Part shown: in pieces, positions 24,785 through 30,360 of the stretch
How positions within the stretch are numbered: the first letter of the stretch is position 1
Layout: each line of letters begins with the position of its first letter
Assembly: GCF_025290915.1 (NCBI RefSeq)
Contig: NZ_JAOCQE010000034.1
Location: forward strand, 1-37,819
Direction: 5' to 3'
DNA length: 37,819 bases
Source of the DNA: Streptomyces sp. 15-116A
GTDB lineage: Bacteria > Actinomycetota > Actinomycetes > Streptomycetales > Streptomycetaceae
Notes under the pieces: generated by a model
The model's database searches: none
What the model saw: the letters and a program-made list of their open reading frames with translations, nothing else
Told to the model about the DNA's origin: nothing
Translations under genes and position numbers: made by a program

Positions 24785-25231
24785 GTGACCGCAACCGACC
24801 GTTCCCTCGAGCTCGTCACCACCGCCGCCCAGGCGGCCGCCGACAAGCTCGCGCACGACATCGTCGCCTACGACGTCAGTGACGTGCTGTCCATCACCGA
24901 CGCCTTCCTGCTGGCCTCCGCGCCCAACGACCGCCAGGTCAAGTCCATCGTCGACGAGATCGAGGAGCGGCTGAACAAGGAGCTCGGCGCCAAGCCGGTG
25001 CGCCGCGAGGGCGACCGCGAGGCCCGCTGGGTGCTGCTCGACTACGTCGACATCGTCGTCCACGTCCAGCACAGCGAGGAGCGCGTCTTCTACGCCCTGG
25101 AGCGGCTGTGGAAGGACTGCCCCGAGCTGGAGCTGCCCGCCGACGCCAAGGCGACCCGCGGCAAGGCCGCCGAGCACGCCCGGCTCCAGGAGGCCGAGGG
25201 GGCGACGGAACCGGGCGGTGAGTGGCGGTGA
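24785..25231 (+). CDS. rsfS: Ribosomal silencing factor RsfS
   Basis: The 148-residue protein belongs to the RsfS/Iojap family, which binds L14 on the 50S subunit and blocks subunit joining when nutrients are scarce. Characteristic segments are VAYDVSDVLSITDAFLLAS, NDRQVKSIVDEIEERL, EGDREARWVLLDYVDIVVHVQ and RVFYALERLW. It is slightly longer than the enterobacterial protein because of a charged C-terminal tail. GTG 24785 has only a weak upstream GAAAG. Its end overlaps the next gene, indicating translational coupling with the histidine phosphatase; the nadD-LCP-rsfS-phosphatase arrangement is typical of Streptomyces. Confidence 0.95.
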   Translation: MTATDRSLELVTTAAQAAADKLAHDIVAYDVSDVLSITDAFLLASAPNDRQVKSIVDEIEERLNKELGAKPVRREGDREARWVLLDYVDIVVHVQHSEERVFYALERLWKDCPELELPADAKATRGKAAEHARLQEAEGATEPGGEWR

Positions 25232-25896
25232 GCGCCACCGGTGAGGTGAGCGGCGCCACCAGCCGGGGCCGCCGCATCATCCTGTGGCGGCACGGCCAGA
25301 CCTCCTGGAACGTGGAGCGCCGCTTCCAGGGCACCACGGACGTGGAGCTCACCGAGACGGGCCTCGCCCAGGCCCGCCGCGCCGCCCGCCTCCTCGCGGG
25401 CCTGCGCCCCGACGCGATCGTCGCCTCCGACCTCAAGCGGGCCGCGGACACCGCCGCGGAGCTCGGTGCGCTCACCGGCCTGGAGGTCACCACCGACGAG
25501 GCCCTGCGGGAGACCTACGCCGGCGTCTGGCAGGGCCTGACGCACGACGAGATCATCGCCCGCTACGGCGAGGAGTACGCCGCGTGGAAGCGCGGCGAGC
25601 CGGTGCGCCGGGGCGGTGGCGAGCTGGAGACCGAGGTCGCCGACCGCGCCGCCCCCGTGGTGCTCCGGCACGCCGAGAAGCTGCCCGACGACGGCACGCT
25701 GGTCGTCGTCAGCCACGGCGGCACGATCCGCACCACGATCGGCCGTCTGCTGGGTCTCGCCCCGCACAACTGGGAGAGCCTCGGCGGTCTCACCAACTGC
25801 TGCTGGTCCGTCCTCGGCGAGGGCGCCCGCGGCTGGCGCCTGCTGGAGCACAACGCCGGCACCCTGCCGGAACCGGTGCTGGGCGACGACGACTGA
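25222..25896 (+). CDS. Histidine phosphatase family protein
   Basis: This 224-residue enzyme has the phosphoglycerate-mutase-like histidine phosphatase fold. The phospho-accepting RHG occurs in LWRHGQTSWN (residues ~21-30), the acidic/Arg site in SDLKRAADTA, the proton-donor Glu region in ETYAGVWQG and the second catalytic His in VVVSHGGTIR. Substrate is not predictable; annotated relatives include broad-specificity phosphatases and, in mycobacteria, glucosyl-3-phosphoglycerate phosphatase. It starts within rsfS. GTG 25222 gives MAVSATG, while GTG 25228 would make a classic GTGA overlap with the rsfS stop. The operon ends here; tRNA-Ala follows after 93 bp with its own promoter. Confidence 0.93.
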   Translation: MAVSATGEVSGATSRGRRIILWRHGQTSWNVERRFQGTTDVELTETGLAQARRAARLLAGLRPDAIVASDLKRAADTAAELGALTGLEVTTDEALRETYAGVWQGLTHDEIIARYGEEYAAWKRGEPVRRGGGELETEVADRAAPVVLRHAEKLPDDGTLVVVSHGGTIRTTIGRLLGLAPHNWESLGGLTNCCWSVLGEGARGWRLLEHNAGTLPEPVLGDDD

Positions 25897-25924
25897 GCAG
25901 GTCGCGCCCGGCCGGGACCCGGAT

Positions 25925-25954
25925 TTCACTTTCCGGCAGGTCACAGGCTAAAGT
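25925..25954 (+). promoter_or_regulatory. Promoter of the first tRNA-Ala gene
   Basis: TTCACT (25925-25930), an 18-bp spacer and TAAAGT (25949-25954) lie 35 bp before the tRNA. The second tRNA-Ala gene has the same TAAAGTT -10 element at similar distance, which supports this assignment. Confidence 0.6.
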
Positions 25955-25989
25955 TCTTCTTGTTCGCCCGCCGAGCGGGGAGAACGCAA

Positions 25990-26062
25990 GGGGCTATAGC
26001 TCAGTTGGTAGAGCGCCTGCATGGCATGCAGGAGGTCAGGAGTTCAATTCTCCTTAGCTCCA
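25990..26062 (+). tRNA. tRNA-Ala (anticodon GGC), copy 1
   Basis: A complete 73-nt cloverleaf. The acceptor stem is GGGGCTA/TAGCTCC with the G3-U70 wobble that identifies alanine tRNAs; the discriminator is A73. The D arm is GCTC-AGTTGGTA-GAGC, the anticodon arm CCTGC-ATGGCAT-GCAGG with anticodon GGC, and the T arm AGGAG-TTCAATT-CTCCT. The 3' CCA is not encoded. It is identical to the copy at 26793-26865 and is followed by a terminator. Confidence 0.97.
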
Positions 26063-26079
26063 CAGCTCCACAGACGAAG

Positions 26080-26110
26080 ATCCCGTCCTCCGCAGGGGGC
26101 GGGATTTTTC
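26080..26110 (+). terminator. Terminator of tRNA-Ala copy 1
   Basis: ATCCCGTCC (26080-26088) pairs with GGGCGGGAT (26097-26105, one G-U pair) across an 8-nt loop, followed by TTTTCGTT. Confidence 0.8.
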
Positions 26111-26195
26111 GTTCCCGCGGTTGAGCAGACCGCCTCCGACAGGCGTATACCTCTACGAGGCGTCCAGCCGTGTCCCGACCGGTACCACGGCGTCG

Positions 26196-26225
26196 CTGAC
26201 CGTATTGGCCCGGTCGTGGCAGAAT
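26196..26225 (+). promoter_or_regulatory. Candidate promoter for the zinc-ribbon gene pair
   Basis: CTGACC (26196-26201), an 18-bp spacer and CAGAAT (26220-26225) approximate a housekeeping promoter. The spacing to the ATG at 26269 allows a ~37-nt leader containing GGGAGGGAG. Confidence 0.4.
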
Positions 26226-26268
26226 CAAACGGCCGGAAGGGGGCGCGGCCCGACGGGAGGGAGTTGCG

Positions 26269-26442
26269 ATGCCTGCGAGCATCCGCGAGGAGGTCGAACA
26301 CCTCCTCGCAGCGGCGTTGACGCTACGGACCTCGACCCGCATCAGCTGCCCCTCCTGCGGTTCCGGCCACGTCGCCCAGGTGCTCGGTGACAACGGCGGG
26401 GTGTCCTACGTGTGCACGGCCTGCGGCCACAGCTGGAGCTGA
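26269..26442 (+). CDS. 57-residue zinc-ribbon protein
   Basis: ATG 26269 follows a strong GGGAGGGAG ribosome-binding site. The 57-residue product has a short amphipathic helix (IREEVEHLLAAALTLR) and then a compact four-cysteine zinc ribbon: CPSCG and, 20 residues later, CTACG. It ends GHSWS. Such rubredoxin-knuckle pairs bind Zn2+ and are common in small nucleic-acid- or protein-binding adaptors. It is followed after 3 bp by another cysteine-motif gene, so both are probably one transcript. The pair is enclosed by two identical tRNA-Ala genes. Function is unknown. Confidence 0.75.
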   Translation: MPASIREEVEHLLAAALTLRTSTRISCPSCGSGHVAQVLGDNGGVSYVCTACGHSWS

Positions 26443-26445
26443 TCG

Positions 26446-26679
26446 ATGGGTGCGCACAGGCGGAAGTGTGACTGGTGCGGCAGCGGTACGCCGATCGTCC
26501 GTGACATGGAGCCGATCAACCCCGACTACCAGTACTGGTGCGAGGAATGCGCGCGGGCGCTGATCATAAAGGGCGACCCCATCGAGACGTACCGGGAACT
26601 CGAGGGGGAACCGATCTACGGCCGGCTCCTGGAGGAGCACTGCACGCTCAAGCGGTTCTATTCGTTCGTGACGGCCTAG
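26446..26679 (+). CDS. 77-residue double-CxxC protein
   Basis: This small protein begins MGAHRRKCDWCGSGTPIV and has a second pair, WCEECARAL, so the CDWC and CEEC pairs about 25 residues apart likely hold one zinc ion. The remainder is acidic and aromatic (EGEPIYGRLLEEHCTLKRFYSFV), with a further single Cys. No known enzyme family is recognised. The ATG is 4 nt after the upstream stop, with the end of that gene (GGAGC) available as ribosome-binding site, so translation is probably coupled. A transcription- or translation-associated adaptor is possible but not demonstrated. Confidence 0.75.
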   Translation: MGAHRRKCDWCGSGTPIVRDMEPINPDYQYWCEECARALIIKGDPIETYRELEGEPIYGRLLEEHCTLKRFYSFVTA

Positions 26680-26747
26680 CGCACAGGGATGAAGGGGTCA
26701 AATCGGGCACACCGGAAACGATTTGGTGTTGGACCCGGTGGACCGTG

Positions 26748-26753
26748 TAAAGT
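26748..26753 (+). promoter_or_regulatory. -10 element of the second tRNA-Ala gene
   Basis: TAAAGT, followed by T as in copy 1, lies 39 bp upstream of the tRNA. A GT/TTGG-rich stretch around 26723-26732 would hold the -35, but spacing is not canonical. Confidence 0.5.
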
Positions 26754-26792
26754 TGGCGTCGCCGCCGGGGAAACCCGGAAGGCACACAGCAA

Positions 26793-26865
26793 GGGGCTAT
26801 AGCTCAGTTGGTAGAGCGCCTGCATGGCATGCAGGAGGTCAGGAGTTCAATTCTCCTTAGCTCCA
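26793..26865 (+). tRNA. tRNA-Ala (anticodon GGC), copy 2
   Basis: Identical over all 73 nt to the copy at 25990-26062, including the G3-U70 pair and GGC anticodon, with no encoded CCA. The identity extends only a few bases beyond the gene (80-bp direct repeat, 25986-26065 and 26789-26868). Confidence 0.97.
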
Positions 26866-26871
26866 CAGAAA

Positions 26872-26903
26872 GATCCCCCCGGTCCTCCAGGACCGGGGGG
26901 ATC
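26872..26903. terminator. Bidirectional terminator
   Basis: GATCCCCCCGGTCCT (26872-26886) and AGGACCGGGGGGATC (26889-26903) form a perfect 15-bp inverted repeat separated by CC. It ends the tRNA transcript on the plus strand and, 31 bp beyond its stop codon, the redox operon on the minus strand. Confidence 0.85.
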
Positions 26904-26933
26904 GTCGTTGTGCGGGGCCTTTCTGCGGGGCCC

Positions 26934-28544
26934 TCAGCGCCCGAGAGCGCGGCGTCCGCGCCCCTGGGACAGCACCGGCAGGTTCCTGGACGGCGCCTTG
27001 GCCTGCGGTCCCTCCTCCTCGATGCGCAGGGCCAGTGCCGGGCAGCGGCGCACCGCGCGCAGCGCCTTCGCCTCCGCATAGCGCGGCACCTGCGCCTGAG
27101 CCACCGTCGGGAAGCCGTCCGCGCCGAGCTGGAAGACCTCGGGGAGGATGTCCGCGCACAGGCCGTGGCCCCGGCACAGCGTCCAGTCGACGTAGATCTT
27201 CTGCCGGCTGGGGCCGTTCTCCTCGCCTCCGCCGCCCGGGATGCCGGTGGGCGCCCTGCCTCCCTCGAACAGCGGCAGCACGCCCGCCACGGGCCGTCCG
27301 CAGCCGTTGCCGAGGACATGGGCGGCGAGGTCGTCGGTGAACGCCTTGATGGTCGACTCCAGGAACATCGCCGAGCCGTCCGGGTGCGAACAGGCGCCGC
27401 GCCGCTTGACGTTCTTGGCGACCTGCTTGAGGGCTTCCAGCGCGGCCGGGCCGCCGCCGTTCAGGATGTCCTCCAGGCCGCGCGCCGCGGCCGGCAGACC
27501 GAGATAGCAGGGGCCGCACTGGCCCGCGCTCTCCTCCGCCAGCCACTGCGCCACCTTCAGCGACTCGCCCAGCGGGCACACGTCCTGACTGATCGGCAGG
27601 ATCGCGCCGGCGCCGAGCGAACCGCCCACCGCGTCCAGGGAGTTGCGGGAGACGATCGCCTCGTTGACGGTCGCCGCGTCGATCCACTTGCCGTGGTAGC
27701 CGCCCGTCAGCACACCCTGCGGCATCGGCGGCGCCCCGGCGAGCTGGAGCACATAGCGCAGCGGCACACCCGTGGGGACCTCGATCACCATCGGGCGGGC
27801 GACCGCCCCGGACACCGTGAGCATCACGGTGCCCGGCTCGTCGTACAGGCCGGTGTTGCCGTAGCGCTCCGGGCCGATGCGGGCGGCGATGGCGAGCTGC
27901 GCGAACGTCTCCGCGTTGGACAGCAGCGTGGGCGCGCCGCCGACACCGCTCTTGGAAGCGCTGATCTTGCGGCCGGGCGGGATCGCCGGGCCGCCGTCGA
28001 TGGAGCGGATCAGGGAGGCGGCGGCGCCGGTGACCATGCGGACCGGGTTGCGCTGCACGCGGGCGCGCAGCGCCGAGCGGCGGCCGTTGCTCAGGCCGCG
28101 CTCGGCGAGCGCCTGTTCCATCGAGCGCTGGGTGGACTCCCGGGTGACCCCCACCACGAGCGTGCGGGCGCCGAGCGCCTCGGCGCACAGCAGCGCGCCG
28201 TCCAGAATGAGATGCGGGGCACGGTTGATGAGCACCGTGTCCTTGCGGCAGGCCGGTTCGTCCTCACTGCCGTTGACGACGACGACCGGCCGTACGCCGC
28301 GCTTGATCGCCGCTTCGGCGACCGAGCGCAGCTTCTTGTGGAAGGGGAAGCCCGCGCCGCCGCGGCCCCTGAGATTGATGCGCTCGGCGAGCGACGCGAG
28401 TTGTTCGCCGCCCATGGGTTCGAGCGGCCCGTGCACCTTGAGGTGCATGGGCAGATCGAGCCGGTCGACAAGGTCGAAGCCCGACGTGAGCTGAGGAAGC
28501 CCGACCACGCGGACTTCGGGAACGTCGGGCAGGGCCTCGTTCAC
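26934..28544 (-). CDS. NuoF-like flavoprotein with SLBB domain and fused C-terminal ferredoxin
   Basis: A 536-residue fusion. Residues ~45-200 resemble the NADH/FMN-binding domain of NuoF (LRGRGGAGFPFHKK, 58-70; NGSEDEPACRKD, 91-102). An SLBB domain covers ~235-285. An iron-sulphur helical domain follows, where the usual ESCGxCxPC reads ESAGQCGPC (338-346). It therefore keeps Cys343, Cys346 and a later Cys385, but the first ligand is Ala340. Residues ~448-512 form a single-cluster ferredoxin (C457-RGHGL-C463 and C501-P), like P450 partner ferredoxins. The product probably passes electrons from a pyridine nucleotide via FMN and Fe-S to a partner, most likely the coupled cytochrome b. The start codon is a GTG overlapping the upstream stop (GTGA), with GGAGG before it. 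Confidence 0.85.
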   Translation of the reverse strand: MNEALPDVPEVRVVGLPQLTSGFDLVDRLDLPMHLKVHGPLEPMGGEQLASLAERINLRGRGGAGFPFHKKLRSVAEAAIKRGVRPVVVVNGSEDEPACRKDTVLINRAPHLILDGALLCAEALGARTLVVGVTRESTQRSMEQALAERGLSNGRRSALRARVQRNPVRMVTGAAASLIRSIDGGPAIPPGRKISASKSGVGGAPTLLSNAETFAQLAIAARIGPERYGNTGLYDEPGTVMLTVSGAVARPMVIEVPTGVPLRYVLQLAGAPPMPQGVLTGGYHGKWIDAATVNEAIVSRNSLDAVGGSLGAGAILPISQDVCPLGESLKVAQWLAEESAGQCGPCYLGLPAAARGLEDILNGGGPAALEALKQVAKNVKRRGACSHPDGSAMFLESTIKAFTDDLAAHVLGNGCGRPVAGVLPLFEGGRAPTGIPGGGGEENGPSRQKIYVDWTLCRGHGLCADILPEVFQLGADGFPTVAQAQVPRYAEAKALRAVRRCPALALRIEEEGPQAKAPSRNLPVLSQGRGRRALGR

Positions 28545-29875
28545 TTATAGCCTCCGGAAGGCATGTTCCAAGGTTCGCCCGAACCCGGTGCGTCGAAGTC
28601 GTAGGACGCACCGGGGGTTGGTTCAGTGGCGGGACCGCTGTTGTACGTGTCACTCGGGTTGTACGTGCCGTAGAGGGTGTTCGTCTCACCGGTGTCGTAC
28701 ACATCACTCGAGCCGTACCCGGAGCCGACCGGACTGCCATAGGCCGGGATGGTTTGTCCCGTGTCGTTCAGGGGGTCGTAGGCCGGAATGGTCTGCCCGG
28801 TGTCGTTCAGCGGGTCGTACGCCGGTATGTGCCCGGTGTCGTTGAGCGGGTCGTACGACGACGGCGGGGCCTCGCCGACCGGCGGCGGGGACGGGATCGG
28901 CCAGCTGCCCGAGGTGCTGGAGGGCGAGTCCACGCGGGGCATGCTCTCCGTGGGCTGCAGGTCCAGCGGCAGCTCCGGGCCGGCCGTCCGGTCCGCGAAC
29001 AGGGGCTGTCCCTGGGGGCGCGACGGTGCCGAGACCGCGCGGTAGGCGGCGGCGAAACCGTTCGGGGGTTCCGCGGCGGCCGGGCGCTCGGCGGTCTCGA
29101 AGCGCGGGCCGTCGTCGCGCGACCGGGAGCCACGGCCGGAGCCACGTCCGGAGCCGCGGGACCCGGAGCCGCGCCGGTCGCCGTATCCGGGCAGCGCGCC
29201 GGTCTCGGTCGCCCGTGACCTGCTCTCCTCCAGCTCCTCGCGCCGCTGCTCCAGGGACGTGCCGAGGAACGCGGTGACCCGGTCGGCGACCTTGCGCTTG
29301 ACCGGGCGCGGGGCCGCGCGCAGGGCGAGGGCCGCCATCACGCCGACCACGGACAGGCCGTAGAGGATCACGAAGACCGGCTTGGCGGCTCGACCCGCGT
29401 AGAGCCCGTGGACGAGCGCGGCGCACCAGGCCGGATAGGCCAGCATGTGCATGGCCCGCCAGCGGGCCGCGACCGGCGCCGGGGAGGCGAAGCGGTTGCG
29501 CAGGACGCCCGTGACGGCCACGAACATCATCAGCAGACCGGCCGTGGTGCCGAGGCCGATCAGGAACGTCCGGCCGCCGACGACCTCGTCGTCCGTCAGG
29601 GCCAGCCCGAAGGGGATCACCGCGGCGATCCAGGTGGTGTGGTCCTGGGCGACCTTGATGCCGATGTGCACCAGCAGGAACACCAGCGAGGCGACCGCGG
29701 TCGTGCGGTGCACCGCCTGCGCCAGGATCCGCTGGCGCGGGCCGAGCAGGATGCGGTCCTGGGCGACCAGACCCCAGATCACCGAGGCGCTGAGACAGAC
29801 CAGCGACAGGACGCCCACACCGAAGCTGAGGAACTCGGCGAGCCAGTCGTCCGCCGTGCTGTCGTCGGGCCTCAC
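28541..29875 (-). CDS. Ferric-reductase-like cytochrome b membrane protein with repetitive tail
   Basis: The 444-residue protein has about five transmembrane helices in residues 14-190. Two helices each carry two histidines: His56 and His70 (AVHRTTAV...LLVHIG) and His143 and His156 (AMHMLAY...ALVHGL). The 13-14-residue spacing fits the bis-haem arrangement of the ferric reductase/NOX membrane domain. No FAD/NADPH domain follows. Instead there is a basic segment, a long Arg/Gly/Ser-rich region and a tail with three repeats of YDPLNDTG(QT)IPA. Electrons may arrive from the NuoF-ferredoxin protein encoded downstream, whose start overlaps this stop by 4 bp. The final acceptor is unknown. GGGAGGTAG precedes GTG 29875. 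Confidence 0.83.
   Translation of the reverse strand: MRPDDSTADDWLAEFLSFGVGVLSLVCLSASVIWGLVAQDRILLGPRQRILAQAVHRTTAVASLVFLLVHIGIKVAQDHTTWIAAVIPFGLALTDDEVVGGRTFLIGLGTTAGLLMMFVAVTGVLRNRFASPAPVAARWRAMHMLAYPAWCAALVHGLYAGRAAKPVFVILYGLSVVGVMAALALRAAPRPVKRKVADRVTAFLGTSLEQRREELEESRSRATETGALPGYGDRRGSGSRGSGRGSGRGSRSRDDGPRFETAERPAAAEPPNGFAAAYRAVSAPSRPQGQPLFADRTAGPELPLDLQPTESMPRVDSPSSTSGSWPIPSPPPVGEAPPSSYDPLNDTGHIPAYDPLNDTGQTIPAYDPLNDTGQTIPAYGSPVGSGYGSSDVYDTGETNTLYGTYNPSDTYNSGPATEPTPGASYDFDAPGSGEPWNMPSGGYK
28742..28855 (-). repeat. 39-bp coding repeats in the cytochrome b tail
   Basis: Two 39-bp units (28742-28780, 28781-28819) and a 36-bp unit (28820-28855) encode YDPLNDTGQTIPA, YDPLNDTGQTIPA and YDPLNDTGHIPA. 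The DNA copies differ at several third positions, so the protein repeat appears selected rather than newly duplicated. Confidence 0.8.
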
Positions 29876-30169
29876 GGCCTACCTCCCGACGTCACGAAGG
29901 CGAGCGGGTACGGCTGAGCGGCAGCCGGCCGGCCCGGTGCGGGCGGTGGGCTGCTGTGGGGAGGAGGGTTCATGGGGCAACTCCGAACGGTTCGGTAAAG
30001 CGGTCCCGCTGCCGAACTCTAAGCGCGCTCGTACCGATCAGTACGAGGTTTGAGTTATTGCGCTGTTATCAAAAGACGATCCGCTCGTTGTCTTGTCCCT
30101 TTAGTGGCCGTTACGCGAAGTAACCTTTGACCGAGATTCAGTGCGTCGCGGCCCGCCGCGGGGCTGCGG
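29876..30169. other. 294-bp divergent control region before leuS
   Basis: No gene is seen here. It holds the SD of the minus-strand cytochrome gene, an AT-richer patch (30045-30075) likely to contain that operon's promoter, the hairpin/operator CTCGTAC-CGATCA-GTACGAG (30028-30047) and the short dyad GTTAC-GCGAA-GTAAC (30110-30124). A TTGACC at 30127-30132 has no -10 at proper distance. Confidence 0.5.
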
Positions 30170-30175
30170 TACCCT
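30170..30175 (+). promoter_or_regulatory. -10 element of the leuS leader transcript
   Basis: TACCCT ends 6 nt before the leader-peptide ATG, so transcription should start on that ATG. The -35 is poor. Leaderless leader peptides are known from Streptomyces amino-acid attenuators. Confidence 0.55.
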
Positions 30176-30181
30176 AGCGCC

Positions 30182-30220
30182 ATGCGTGCCGTACGCCTTC
30201 TGCTTAGCGAGCCGCGCTGA
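30182..30220 (+). CDS. leuS leader peptide ([12 protein letters not shown])
   Basis: A 12-codon ORF, ATG 30182 to TGA 30218-30220, contains three consecutive leucine codons (CTT CTG CTT). CTT is rare in this genome type, so the run should make translation sensitive to charged tRNA-Leu. It begins at the predicted transcription start and is followed by alternative stem-loops and a terminator before leuS, the arrangement of ribosome-mediated attenuation. No Shine-Dalgarno is present, consistent with leaderless initiation. The biological role is inferred from position and codon content. Confidence 0.75.
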   Translation: MRAVRLLLSEPR

Positions 30221-30304
30221 TCAGTCCCGGCCACCGCCCGACCGTTCAATCGCATCGGGTGGCCGGAATCGGCGCGGCGTCCCCTCCTGTGCGAGGGGAT
30301 TTTT
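30211..30304 (+). promoter_or_regulatory. leuS attenuator (pause hairpin plus terminator)
   Basis: A long hairpin pairs 30211-30221 with 30268-30278 (one wobble) and, inside it, CCGGCCACC (30227-30235) with GGTGGCCGG (30258-30266). Immediately downstream TCCCCTC (30280-30286) pairs with GAGGGGA (30293-30299), followed by TTTTT, a classical intrinsic terminator 56 bp before leuS. The 5' arm of the long hairpin overlaps the leader-peptide stop codon, so ribosome position would control its folding. A clear antiterminator pairing was not resolved. Confidence 0.7.
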
Positions 30305-30360
30305 CATTTCTTGGAAGTCGCAGGTCGCAGGCAGAGACGATCGATGGAGCATTGAGGACG

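Noticed and set aside
25986..26868. tRNA repeats as prophage or integrative-element attachment sites
   Set aside because: No integrase, excisionase or phage gene lies between them, and both tRNA copies are complete with their own promoters; a simple gene duplication fits better.
30182..30360. T-box riboswitch for leuS
   Set aside because: No Stem I, specifier loop or recognisable T-box sequence was seen; the Leu-codon ORF with terminator fits peptide-type attenuation.
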